A stretch of 27,585 bases of DNA, taken from NCBI GenBank assembly GCA_964532715.1, contig CAZHIX010000008.1, positions 1 through 27,585 of the forward strand, written 5' to 3'. Numbering within the stretch: the first letter of the stretch is position 1; every line of letters starts with the position of its first letter. The notes under the pieces are model-generated. The model was not told the DNA's origin and did not search any database. It saw nothing but the letters and a program-made list of their open reading frames with translations. Shown one piece after another: positions 5,783-13,402 of the stretch. The position numbers were made by a program, and so were the translations under genes. The stretch is from 1-14-0-10-45-29 sp964532715. Lineage in GTDB: Archaea; Micrarchaeota; Micrarchaeia; Anstonellales; Anstonellaceae.

Positions 5783-6634
5783 CTATTCAAGCACTATTTT
5801 TACGTGTACTGCAATCGTCTCTTGCGCAATATGAGACAAATCTGATGAGCTCACATTAGCAATACCAACGGCAATGATATGACCAAGATCATCAGACAAT
5901 GACACATAATCCCCAGTGACAAATCTTGTCTCTGCAAATGCCACACCGGATACTGCTAAGGGCAGTCCGCGACATATTGCTTCCAAAACATTTCGCCTAA
6001 CCTTGAGGACTGGCAATGTAAGTATTTGCTCACATGGCTTTATTAAGCTTTTTATTTGCGACAAAGATTCGTATTCGTATAAAGAATCGGCAAGATATTG
6101 TAGAGAAACACACTCATGTTCACTAAATTTAGACACTTGTGTACGTCTTAACTCTGCCATATACCCTCCACCAAAACTTTTACCTACATCCACACATAAA
6201 TTACGGATATAAGTTCCTGCTTGTACTTGGGCTTCAAAGAGAATTTTTCGTCCATCCATTTCAAGTGCGCTAAATACAAACACTTGACGCATCCGCTTAC
6301 GCTTTGCAACTGCTGAATGTTTTGGAGGAATTTGTGATATATTACCAACAAATTTGTCCATCACAGTTTGCACAAGATGCATACTTTTTGGTGGATTGCG
6401 AAGTTTCATTACTCCGACGTATTTTTTTCGGCTTTTTGACAAAAAACGCAAAAGCCTGCACGCTTTATTGAGTGCGATTATCATAACTCCCGAAACCTGA
6501 GGATCTAGAGTACCGGCGTGCCCTGCCTTTCTTGCATTGAAAAGTTTTTTCACATAAGTGGTAATTTCGTGAGAGGACGGACCGCGAGGCTTATCTACAA
6601 GAACAAACCCACACACTTCGCAAGTATTTTGCAT
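5783..6634 (-). CDS. cbf5: tRNA/rRNA pseudouridine synthase, Cbf5/TruB family
   Basis: Cbf5 is the catalytic subunit of H/ACA ribonucleoproteins and also modifies tRNA U55. The catalytic motif GHAGTLDP is present, with the nucleophile Asp44. The family segments VLVDKPRGPSSHE (11-23), KKYVGVMKL, IPPKHSAVAKRKRMRQ and AGTYIRNLCVDVG follow. A PUA-like C-terminal region ends in FVTGDYVSLSDDLGHIIAVGIA. At 283 aa it is shorter than typical archaeal Cbf5 (about 330). The N terminus carries an unusual CxxC (Cys5, Cys8). The start at 6634 is fixed by GGTGATCC, which contains the upstream stop codon. The cluster position before tRNA-Ser and S13 is conserved in archaea. Confidence 0.93.
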   Translation of the reverse strand: MQNTCEVCGFVLVDKPRGPSSHEITTYVKKLFNARKAGHAGTLDPQVSGVMIIALNKACRLLRFLSKSRKKYVGVMKLRNPPKSMHLVQTVMDKFVGNISQIPPKHSAVAKRKRMRQVFVFSALEMDGRKILFEAQVQAGTYIRNLCVDVGKSFGGGYMAELRRTQVSKFSEHECVSLQYLADSLYEYESLSQIKSLIKPCEQILTLPVLKVRRNVLEAICRGLPLAVSGVAFAETRFVTGDYVSLSDDLGHIIAVGIANVSSSDLSHIAQETIAVHVKIVLE

Positions 6635-6638
6635 CGGA

Positions 6639-7574
6639 TCACCAAAACAACAACACAGAACCAAAAAATGCCAAAATAGCACCAAGAATTTTTAGTTGCC
6701 AATTATCTTTTTCTTTCAAGAATATCATAGCGCCAATAGTAGTTAATATAATATTTGAATTTAGCATTATGCGTGTAGTTGAAACCTCAAAGTTTTGAAA
6801 AGCAAGTAACATGCACACAAAAGATAATGTGCCAAAAAAGGCCAAAAAACAAGTCTTTACTAAATTTTTTCTTATAAAAAATATTATTCTGCTAAAAGCA
6901 TTTTTACCCATAAGAATAATAAAAATAAACGGAGGAACGATGTATAGAATCAAAGCGTAAACAAGTATTGCAAAAAATTGAATACTCAGTTTATCAAATA
7001 CAACTACAATACCTGCAAAAAAAGACGCTAATAATATTTCAATCACTCCAATAGAAATACAGATTTTTTTATCTGGTTTAAATAATGCAAAAAACGAACC
7101 AGTAATTATTAAGAAAAATGCAGATAATTTAGTTAAACTAAAAACTTCACCTAAGAGTATAACACAAAAAATGACTGTCCAAATTCCCTGAGTCTGAGCC
7201 ACAATAGTACGAATACATGCATCGGTTGATTGAGACCCTTTGAATGTGAAATATATATGAAAAAAATATAGTATAGACGTAAAGATTGGTAAAACAAATA
7301 CTGGCAAAGATAATGAGAATAGATTAAAATTTGTACTTAAAATTTTTTCTAAGTCAAGTGTGAGTTCGTATTGAGAAGCGACACTTGAATTAAATAGAAA
7401 AATTGCAAAGCATAAAAATATTATTGATATAAAATCTGCACACGTAGCAGATGCCATGAAATCAGTTTCGTCTTTCATTAAATATCTTATAAGAAGGTTA
7501 TATATGCTAAGAGAAACTATTGATATGAAAAGCCATAAAAAAGAAGATAAAAAAATGTCCAAGACATAAAACAT
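6639..7574 (-). CDS. EamA/DMT-like membrane transporter
   Basis: A highly hydrophobic 311-aa protein with about ten predicted membrane helices in two similar halves. Each half ends in the EamA-like pattern of an acidic residue, a short polar link and a glycine-containing last helix: GEVFSLTKLSAFFLIITGSFFAL and LKEKDNWQLKILGAILAFFGS. These features fit the drug/metabolite transporter superfamily; the substrate cannot be predicted. The ATG at 7574 follows GAGGCTTG. The stop codon lies inside the ribosome-binding site of cbf5. Its codons are especially rich in ATT, ATA and TTT, and this gene is not part of the usual ribosomal cluster, so it looks like an insertion between L14e and cbf5. Confidence 0.75.
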   Translation of the reverse strand: MFYVLDIFLSSFLWLFISIVSLSIYNLLIRYLMKDETDFMASATCADFISIIFLCFAIFLFNSSVASQYELTLDLEKILSTNFNLFSLSLPVFVLPIFTSILYFFHIYFTFKGSQSTDACIRTIVAQTQGIWTVIFCVILLGEVFSLTKLSAFFLIITGSFFALFKPDKKICISIGVIEILLASFFAGIVVVFDKLSIQFFAILVYALILYIVPPFIFIILMGKNAFSRIIFFIRKNLVKTCFLAFFGTLSFVCMLLAFQNFEVSTTRIMLNSNIILTTIGAMIFLKEKDNWQLKILGAILAFFGSVLLFW

Positions 7575-7620
7575 CTTCAAGCCTCAAATAAAGAAATAAT
7601 TGAAAAATAAATTAAAAGAA

Positions 7621-7803
7621 CTAAGAACTAACAACTACGTCGGTTGGTTCAAGATGGCGAATTGAACACTTTCGCTCTTTTGCTCTACCTGGACTCTTTA
7701 TCATCACAGTATTGGTATCTACTATCTTAGTAATTACTACTTTTTGACCGGCATCTCTTCCGGCGAGTTTCACACAAATTCTTCCAGTTTTAATTGCAGA
7801 CAT
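7621..7803 (-). CDS. rpl14e: Large-subunit ribosomal protein eL14 (L14e)
   Basis: An SH3-like 50S protein of archaea and eukaryotes. The 60-aa product has the diagnostic GRICVKLAGRDAGQKVVITKIVDTNTVMI and ends with CSIRHLEPTDVVVSS, which matches the C-terminal part of archaeal L14e (RHLEPT). It is somewhat short against the usual 80-95 aa, with a compact loop between the two segments. The ATG at 7803 follows GAGGTAAT. It lies in its usual neighbourhood (cmk to cbf5), but it is flanked here by two non-ribosomal genes. Confidence 0.92.
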   Translation of the reverse strand: MSAIKTGRICVKLAGRDAGQKVVITKIVDTNTVMIKSPGRAKERKCSIRHLEPTDVVVSS

Positions 7804-7839
7804 AAGATTACCTCGTACAGACTAAACGATTAGTTTTAC

Positions 7840-7850
7840 ATAATTATATC
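7840..7850 (-). promoter_or_regulatory. Candidate TATA box for rpl14e
   Basis: The minus strand reads GATATAATTA here, about 40 bp before the rpl14e ATG. A start about 25 bp downstream would fall near 7815, leaving a short leader that still holds the GAGGT site. A second AT-rich block (GTATAATAAA) lies about 25 bp further upstream. The gap to the preceding gene is 133 bp, enough for a separate promoter. Confidence 0.35.
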
Positions 7851-7936
7851 GTGAAAAACGTTTATTATACCTTATGATTGAAAAAACGCCCAAACTGAAA
7901 GATAAAAGAAAAAAAACAAATGCTTAATTCGCGTAT

Positions 7937-8416
7937 TCAATTGATTATTTGAACGTTTTTAACGCAAGGTGCACATGAAGCATTATTAATAGATGAAACT
8001 GATTTGAATAGACGTGCTTTATCGGCTAATTCTTGCATTTCACCTCTAAATTTTTTCATTATTGTTTGAGTCGGGTTACTTATATAACGAATTGCACTTG
8101 GATCTTTTTCTAATGCAGACAACTGAACAATCTCAGATGGATTTTCAATATGACGAATATATGAACTATCACGTTTTACTAATTCAATCTGAATATCTTG
8201 AGGACATACAATAAAACGAAAATACTCAGGACGCGATAAGAGAAAACTTACTGCCTCACTTTTATCATAATTTGGTAAAGCATAACCCAGTAAACCAATT
8301 TGCATTGGACTTAGACCGTCAAGATCTTGAGCCAAAACAATACCATTCTTCTGCAAAACGTTATCCGATGCAGAGCTAACACTAAAAGTTTTATTTTTTT
8401 CAGACGTTTTAAACAC
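7937..8416 (-). CDS. DUF4116-like repeat protein of unknown function
   Basis: A 159-aa soluble protein. Residues about 67-118 contain two to three imperfect 23-residue units in the style of DUF4116: IVCPQDIQIELVKRDSSYIRHIENPSEIVQLSALEKDPSAIRYISNPTQ, here read as overlapping units of the form 'xxPsEixxlAlekDpsaIryI'. Such repeats are usually found in multicopy proteins of bacteria, viruses and some archaea, and their role is unknown. The C terminus has CAPC. The start codon is uncertain: GTG at 8416 overlaps the only GGTG, and no in-frame ATG lies nearby upstream. It interrupts the ribosomal cluster between cmk and L14e and has its own strong TATA box. Confidence 0.6.
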   Translation of the reverse strand: MFKTSEKNKTFSVSSASDNVLQKNGIVLAQDLDGLSPMQIGLLGYALPNYDKSEAVSFLLSRPEYFRFIVCPQDIQIELVKRDSSYIRHIENPSEIVQLSALEKDPSAIRYISNPTQTIMKKFRGEMQELADKARLFKSVSSINNASCAPCVKNVQIIN

Positions 8417-8480
8417 CTTCTGCTATTTAGTCAGCATACTATCCAGACCAATGATAGCTTAGAACATGATGCATAAGAGA

Positions 8481-8490
8481 ATATATAAAA
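8481..8490 (-). promoter_or_regulatory. TATA box upstream of the DUF4116-like gene
   Basis: TTTTATATAT on the minus strand is a near-consensus archaeal TATA box, about 65 bp upstream of the GTG at 8416, predicting transcription from around 8455-8460. Another TATA-like block (TTTATATTATAC) lies about 85 bp further upstream, just after the cmk stop. The inserted gene therefore seems to have its own transcription unit. Confidence 0.45.
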
Positions 8491-8587
8491 TGATTAGTAT
8501 CCAAGACGTGAACTACGTTTGAAAAAATAGATAACCCATAATTATGCTTTGCAAGTGTATTCTAAAAGTATAATATAAATAACGAGA

Positions 8588-9178
8588 TTACATTACATGC
8601 AGCTTATAAGTTTTAACAATCTGTTCTGCAACTTCTTGTGCGCTTATATTACTTGCATCTATTACTAAATCAAAATTATCATGATTAGTTATATCTATCT
8701 GATATATTTTTTTGTATCTTAAGACGTTATCTTTATCCCGTGTTTTTAAGTGATTAAACGCATCTTGTATGTTTGAAAAATTGTCCCGATTCATTATTCG
8801 TTTTGCACGTATTTGCAATGGAACATCAAGCCAAACTTTAAATGCCAGTCTTGGAGACATCCAAGGACCAAGCCATGTAGCAATTACACATTTTTTGTTT
8901 TTACACTCGTCCTTTAGTGCTTCGTCAAATTTTTTATCTATATCAAAGTCTAAATTTGCACGCTTTTGAAACTCTATTAGACTTATTCCTTCACGTTTAG
9001 CCAAAGTTTTAAATGTTGGCTCAACTACAACCCAACCAAGCATTTTTGCGACTATATGTGAAACAGTATTTTTGCCACATGCACCAAACCCGGAGATTGC
9101 AATTATATCCGCACGATGAGTTTTACCAGATGAAATTAGACTATTAGACAAATTTAAAATATTTTTTTTGTCACTCAT
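8588..9178 (-). CDS. cmk: Cytidylate kinase
   Basis: Archaeal CMP kinase phosphorylates CMP or dCMP with ATP. The 196-aa protein has a P-loop at residues 30-38, GFGACGKNT, followed by helix VSHIVAKMLGW. It also has the nucleotide-binding segment CVIATWLGPWMSPRLAFKVWLDVPLQIRAKRI and the lid-region arginines RDKDNVLRYKKIY typical of the archaeal family. The residue after the P-loop lysine is Asn37 rather than the usual Ser/Thr, with Thr38 next. About 22 residues precede the first strand. No clear ribosome-binding site precedes the ATG at 9178, so the transcript may be leaderless. The neighbourhood L34e-cmk-L14e is conserved in archaea. Confidence 0.85.
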   Translation of the reverse strand: MSDKKNILNLSNSLISSGKTHRADIIAISGFGACGKNTVSHIVAKMLGWVVVEPTFKTLAKREGISLIEFQKRANLDFDIDKKFDEALKDECKNKKCVIATWLGPWMSPRLAFKVWLDVPLQIRAKRIMNRDNFSNIQDAFNHLKTRDKDNVLRYKKIYQIDITNHDNFDLVIDASNISAQEVAEQIVKTYKLHVM

Positions 9179-9217
9179 AACAAAAATAGATAAAAGATAA
9201 AATAAAAAGATAGATGC

Positions 9218-9544
9218 TTATTTCTTCACGCAATCTTTTACATAGGGCAAGAATTCAACTGGAACATCATCCAGTGTTATCTCGTTGTTTTCAAGACGTG
9301 TGCGAAGTTTTATTACTTTTCTTGAAACTGACGGAGATAAACGACCTGCATATGGACGATTTGGGATTCTTTTTGATTTTGCAATTGTTGAATCAGAACT
9401 CACACTAGTTAGTTTCTGAGCACTTATTGCACAATAGTGATTTTTCACCTTCTTGCGTCTACGATAGCGAATGCGAGACTCCCCATCTGGAGCTTTATAC
9501 ATTATTTTTCTTACTGAATTTGAACGATTCTTTGGAAGTGGCAT
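9218..9544 (-). CDS. rpl34e: Large-subunit ribosomal protein eL34 (L34e), zinc site degraded
   Basis: Recognised by the N-terminal basic block (VRKIMYKAPDGESRIRYRRRKK), by KRIPNRPYAGRL, and by its place between the EMC3-like gene and cmk. Archaeal L34e normally binds zinc through two CxxC pairs. Here only Cys38 of the first pair remains (CAIS), and the second pair (normally LCSKCM) has become LSPSVS at 69-74. The 108-aa protein also has an added C-terminal stretch (LENNEITLDDVPVEFLPYV). The ATG at 9544 follows GAGGTTG. The frame is intact, so the protein is probably made but cannot form the usual zinc ribbon. Confidence 0.85.
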   Translation of the reverse strand: MPLPKNRSNSVRKIMYKAPDGESRIRYRRRKKVKNHYCAISAQKLTSVSSDSTIAKSKRIPNRPYAGRLSPSVSRKVIKLRTRLENNEITLDDVPVEFLPYVKDCVKK

Positions 9545-9606
9545 ATTTTTCAACCTCTACATAATTTATTTTAAATACATTTATTTAAAACGACACGAAA
9601 TTTTAT

Positions 9607-10245
9607 TCATACCGTCTTTTTATCTTCTACAAGCCCCGTGTTCAATTCGGGTTTATTAGAAGAATCAACATCAGAGCTACTTGCAATGACAGTTGCATTT
9701 GCAGACTTAGTCTTTGCATCAATTGCTCCTTTAATTTTGTTATATGCGCCCCTTATTAAAGATAACGATATGGACACTATAAAAACACATATCCAAAACC
9801 AACCGACTGGACCAAATGTGTCTCTCCAGTGTGGAAAATCTGCAAAAAAACCTGCAAAATCAAAGCTAAATAGAAAATGAAAACTTTGAACAAATACGGG
9901 AAGATGAAATGGAAAAACTATTTCAAAACCTCTGAAATTATCGTATAAAAATGGAGTTAGTATTGCAAGTGCAGGAATAATGATGATTAGAGGTTTTAGT
10001 TGCATAAAAGACATTTCCATCATTTTTGGCAAAAATGCCTCGTATTCCTTATTTATTTCCAGGAGTCGTTTTTCATCTTTTTGCTTGGTTGCAACAGAAA
10101 GTTCTTTTTGAAGTCTTTTTGATTCGTCTTGAATATGCTTTATTCTTTTTTTGTCAACAAGTTTTGAGAGCATGAACTGATACGCACCAAAATAAACAAG
10201 CGCTATTGCAAAAATAACATATAATGCATTAAATTCCTCAAACAT
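9607..10245 (-). CDS. EMC3/TMCO1 (DUF106)-family membrane protein, archaeal YidC-like
   Basis: Archaeal DUF106 proteins belong to the Oxa1 superfamily (YidC, Oxa1, EMC3, TMCO1) and are thought to help insert membrane proteins. The 212-aa product has one helix near residues 7-28, a charged coiled-coil hairpin (about 30-75; KRLQKELSVATKQKDEKRLLEINKEYEAFLPKM), then a helix after MKPL-like MQLKPLIIIIPALAIL (about 82-100) and a last helix at about 148-168. This order is the family layout. The position directly after adk and near secY is conserved in archaea. GTGAT precedes the ATG at 10245. Confidence 0.85.
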   Translation of the reverse strand: MFEEFNALYVIFAIALVYFGAYQFMLSKLVDKKRIKHIQDESKRLQKELSVATKQKDEKRLLEINKEYEAFLPKMMEMSFMQLKPLIIIIPALAILTPFLYDNFRGFEIVFPFHLPVFVQSFHFLFSFDFAGFFADFPHWRDTFGPVGWFWICVFIVSISLSLIRGAYNKIKGAIDAKTKSANATVIASSSDVDSSNKPELNTGLVEDKKTV

Positions 10246-10267
10246 ATTAAATCACATACAGATAAGA

Positions 10268-10825
10268 TTACTCAAGCAATTTTGCAAATTGCAGTCGTGT
10301 TTGCTCTAATTTACCATTTGCGTTTTCTATGATAACGGCAGGCGCACCACAGAGCACAGAATATACAGCAAGATAATAGTGGTTCATTTGATCATGCTCC
10401 ATTAAAGACATATATGATTGAACATCACGTGTGCGAGAATCGTCAGAATTTCTGCGCGCTATTATATGTTCAATCGGCGCAGTGACAAGAACAAGACGTT
10501 CTACAAGAATATTTGAGATTATTGAAAATGGCAACCCTGGAAGATAACCTTTTGGAGTATTTACTGAACAATGAGTGTCAAGAATGACTTCACGCTCTTT
10601 TATGTTTCTAAGTTCTTCTCCGACTTTTGCTTGAATGAGTTTTTGTTGATTTGCATCTAATTTTCTAAGTTGATCACGATCAGTTATTTTGTAAAGATTT
10701 TTTGCAATGTCAAACATCATGGTACCGTAGTTTATTACTTTCCAACCACTAGAAACGGCGACATCTAAAACAGTACTTTTTCCAGCTCCAGGCACGCCCA
10801 TTACGATTATCACAATACCACCCAT
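10268..10825 (-). CDS. adkA: Archaeal adenylate kinase
   Basis: Converts AMP and ATP to two ADP. The P-loop is GVPGAGKST at residues 10-18, and the following segments GWKVINYGTMMFDIAK, DRDQLRKL and VILDTHCSVNTPKGYLPGLP are those of the archaeal AdkA family rather than bacterial Adk. RRNSDDSRTRD (about 124-134) supplies the lid arginines. At 185 aa it matches AdkA. The ATG at 10825 has no clear ribosome-binding site; a GTG four codons later (10813) follows GGGTGGT and would give MIIVMGVPGAGKST, so the true start may be there. The gene follows secY as in most archaea. Confidence 0.93.
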   Translation of the reverse strand: MGGIVIIVMGVPGAGKSTVLDVAVSSGWKVINYGTMMFDIAKNLYKITDRDQLRKLDANQQKLIQAKVGEELRNIKEREVILDTHCSVNTPKGYLPGLPFSIISNILVERLVLVTAPIEHIIARRNSDDSRTRDVQSYMSLMEHDQMNHYYLAVYSVLCGAPAVIIENANGKLEQTRLQFAKLLE

Positions 10826-10891
10826 ACATTGTTTCTAATTAATAAAAATGCAAATATACACATAAATTAAATATAAATTAAAGATAAAAAA

Positions 10892-12379
10892 TCAATTCTT
10901 CCCAAGAAGCTGTGCTAAAAGCGCACTTTGCGCCATTGCATTGTGCTTCTCAAAATCTTGATACATACGATATATGATACCGACGGTAAGCAATATACCC
11001 GTTCCTGTTCCAAGCGCGCCTAGAAGGTCTGCAAAACCTGCTAATAAACCTACAAAGGCAGAGCCCATGATTACGATTGGTGGGATATATTTGTCAAGAA
11101 GAGATTTCACAACACGCGGATCTCGTCTATATCCCGGAATTTGCATTCCGGCAGAATCCAGCTGTTTTGCAACATCTTCTGCGCCCATACCAGTAGTTTC
11201 AACCCAAAATTGACCGAATATTACACACAGAACTACCAAGAATGCGATGTATATTATTATATGCACCCAACCAGGTATTCCCCAAATAGGAGATGAGCTA
11301 AACAGAGTGGTGCTTGCAGTTGAAAAAACACTCTCACCAGACGGCATTGAGACTGGTTGAAGAAAATAGAAAAAACCATCAACAAATCTCGCAGATCCCC
11401 TACCCCCTTCTGCACGACCGATTATATTTATCAGATCAATTCCATCAACACAACGATAACTTGCACTTATTTCATCTGGATTAAATACTCCACTAAGACA
11501 GACGTTTTGATCAACAAACATCATTGCTAAAAATTGAAAATTTGCTAAAAGTGCAAACGCCAAAATTACAGGTATATTTGAAACATACATGAATTTGATT
11601 GGAAAATTTCTTGCAAGCCCACGCGCCATACCAAAAGCAAGAGGTATTTCAACTTTAATTCCTTCAACATACACAATTACCAAAAAGACAAGAATTGTGA
11701 AGAATAGCGGTAATAAAACTGTTAGTGATTGCGCAATTACTTGAGCACCACCTTCAGATAATACTGCCAAAAGACCATTTGTTCCAAAAAACAAGGATAT
11801 TGCTCCACCGATTATTGAAAGTGATACACCAGCTGCAATAAATAATGAAATACCCGAACCAATTCCATATTTTGAAACGATTTCATCCATATACAACAAT
11901 ATTAATGAACCAAGTGCAATTTGGAATATAACTGCAATTTCAGTTGCAGCACCAAATGTACCTAAAAGAGGAATACCTGCAAAATGAACATATACGAAAG
12001 CCTCAAAAAGACATAAAATTATTGCAAGCAATTTTTGAGTTCCTTGAAATAGCATTTTTTCTTTTGGATCTTGCATGTTTACAGAAATTATTTTAGAACC
12101 TACAAAAAGCTGTAAAAATATAGACGCCAAAACGATTGGACCGATACCAGTAGTAAGTAAAGAACCAAGTCTTGAAGCAGTAACCACTTGCAAGAAATTT
12201 GCTGAACTCCCAACACTTGGGTCAACTCCTAATGCAAGCGTGTTATACATGGCAAAAAACATGAAAAGAGCTATACCTGTCCACGCAAGTCTTGCCATAA
12301 ACGAAGGAGGTGTAGACGGAGAGCGAATCTCCGGCAATAGAGATAAAATCGGTTTGAGTACCTCAAGAGGGGTTGTCAT
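10892..12379 (-). CDS. secY: Preprotein translocase subunit SecY
   Basis: Channel-forming subunit of the Sec translocon in the cytoplasmic membrane. The 495-aa protein has about ten membrane helices. The first is around residues 30-50 after a conserved amphipathic start (LKPILSLLPEIRSP). A plug region follows with SRLGSLLTTGIGPIVLASIFLQL, then the long cytoplasmic loop VEGIKVEIPLAFGMARGLARNFPIKFMYVSNIPVI and the large C-terminal loop QIPGYRRDPRVVKSLLDKYIPPI that contacts the ribosome. An external insert (about 290-360) holds two cysteines. The gene closes the spc-like part of the cluster. The ATG at 12379 follows GGTAAT. Confidence 0.97.
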   Translation of the reverse strand: MTTPLEVLKPILSLLPEIRSPSTPPSFMARLAWTGIALFMFFAMYNTLALGVDPSVGSSANFLQVVTASRLGSLLTTGIGPIVLASIFLQLFVGSKIISVNMQDPKEKMLFQGTQKLLAIILCLFEAFVYVHFAGIPLLGTFGAATEIAVIFQIALGSLILLYMDEIVSKYGIGSGISLFIAAGVSLSIIGGAISLFFGTNGLLAVLSEGGAQVIAQSLTVLLPLFFTILVFLVIVYVEGIKVEIPLAFGMARGLARNFPIKFMYVSNIPVILAFALLANFQFLAMMFVDQNVCLSGVFNPDEISASYRCVDGIDLINIIGRAEGGRGSARFVDGFFYFLQPVSMPSGESVFSTASTTLFSSSPIWGIPGWVHIIIYIAFLVVLCVIFGQFWVETTGMGAEDVAKQLDSAGMQIPGYRRDPRVVKSLLDKYIPPIVIMGSAFVGLLAGFADLLGALGTGTGILLTVGIIYRMYQDFEKHNAMAQSALLAQLLGKN

Positions 12380-12441
12380 AAAAATTACCTTAAACGTTCC
12401 AAGGCGAGTAGAACTGCGTGAATATTATTAAATACTGACTA

Positions 12442-12906
12442 TTAAGATGATTGCATTTCTGCATCAGAATCATCTGAAGCAGTACACACAAATTTTCCGC
12501 CAGCATTTTGGATTTTTTCTATTGCAGATTGTGTCGCATAGAGCGCATGGACTTCTACTGCATGATTTAGTTCTCCTTGACCAAGAATTCTACCTTCAAA
12601 TTCAAGTAAAGCAAGTTTTGAACCAGACGCACTTTTTAGTTTGTTTGATTTTGCCATGTTGTCTATTTGATAAACATTTAATACTTTGAATTTTTTAGCA
12701 GTTGGGTTTGAAAAACCTCTACGCCCCCCGTGAGCAACCCATTCGCGATCATATGTCGTTGCATAAGAGAAACGATGCTTGTGCATACCTGCACGACCTA
12801 CTCCCCCCTTGCATCCAGAACCTCGTTTGTTTTTGACATTTCCCTTTCCATGGGAACGAGAGCCCAAGAACTTGCGACTTCTTCTGCTTTTTCTTTTTTG
12901 CATCAT
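12442..12906 (-). CDS. rpl15: Large-subunit ribosomal protein uL15
   Basis: A 154-aa 50S protein. The Gly/Arg/Lys-rich N-terminal arm (RKFLGSRSHGKGNVKNKRGSGCKGGVGRAGMHKHRFSY) penetrates 23S rRNA, and the globular part shows NVYQIDNMAK and the L15/L18e fold segment ALLEFEGRILGQGELNHAVEVHALYATQSAIEKIQNAGGKF. The acidic Ser/Asp tail is short. GTTGATG precedes two consecutive ATGs; the first (12906) is taken. It lies 27 bp after rpl30. Confidence 0.95.
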   Translation of the reverse strand: MMQKRKSRRSRKFLGSRSHGKGNVKNKRGSGCKGGVGRAGMHKHRFSYATTYDREWVAHGGRRGFSNPTAKKFKVLNVYQIDNMAKSNKLKSASGSKLALLEFEGRILGQGELNHAVEVHALYATQSAIEKIQNAGGKFVCTASDDSDAEMQSS

Positions 12907-12933
12907 AAAACATCAACTCAAAACAAACATTAA

Positions 12934-13380
12934 TCAAATCATTCTTGTTAGAAGTTTATCCATGGAATCTCGTGGACCTAAATCTCCTTGAGGATAACGA
13001 ACTTTTTTTGCCTTCCAGCCTTTTGACGGAGGAGTGAGTCTAAAGTTTCTATTTATTTGAAGATCCTTAAGGCTCTTTCCACCTATGAGCTCATCACAGA
13101 TTTTCTCAATATCAGCTTCGCTTTTAGTTGTTGAAAGTTTGCTTTTTCCAACAAACCCACGTTTTGTAAGCATATTCAAGAGAATTGGTCTTGATAATGA
13201 ACCCCAAGTTATGTAATCCTTTGATTGTTCAAGCATACCATTATATGACTCGTTTGTGTGAACCAATGTTGCTTGGTTTGAACGTTTGAGATTAAGCATT
13301 AGCAAAGTTGCCTTTTGCTTTGGGTTTAGACCAGTTAAACCACGAACACGCACGATTGCGATTAATTTATTTTCAGCCAT
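12934..13380 (-). CDS. rpl30: Large-subunit ribosomal protein uL30 (archaeal L30/L7 type)
   Basis: The 148-aa length and the layout are archaeal/eukaryotic rather than bacterial (about 60 aa). The N-terminal ferredoxin-like part reads LIAIVRVRGLTGLNPKQKATLLMLNLKR. It is followed by SYNGMLEQSKDYITWGSLSRPILLNMLTKRG and the C-terminal FRLTPPSKGWKAKKVRYPQGDLGPRDSMDKLLTRMI. The ATG at 13380 is chosen over an in-frame GTG nine bases upstream, which is part of the ribosome-binding site. It is 22 bp from rps5. Confidence 0.95.
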   Translation of the reverse strand: MAENKLIAIVRVRGLTGLNPKQKATLLMLNLKRSNQATLVHTNESYNGMLEQSKDYITWGSLSRPILLNMLTKRGFVGKSKLSTTKSEADIEKICDELIGGKSLKDLQINRNFRLTPPSKGWKAKKVRYPQGDLGPRDSMDKLLTRMI

Positions 13381-13402
13381 AAAAACCACTTAAATTATGA
13401 AT

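Noticed and set aside
8417..8587. C/D-box small RNA between cmk and the DUF4116-like gene
   Set aside because: A CTGA and ATGATG-like words occur but not in the required order and spacing.
12075..12431. 118-residue plus-strand frame opposite secY
   Set aside because: It is a shadow of the secY coding sequence; all other long plus-strand frames in the window are likewise opposite real genes.
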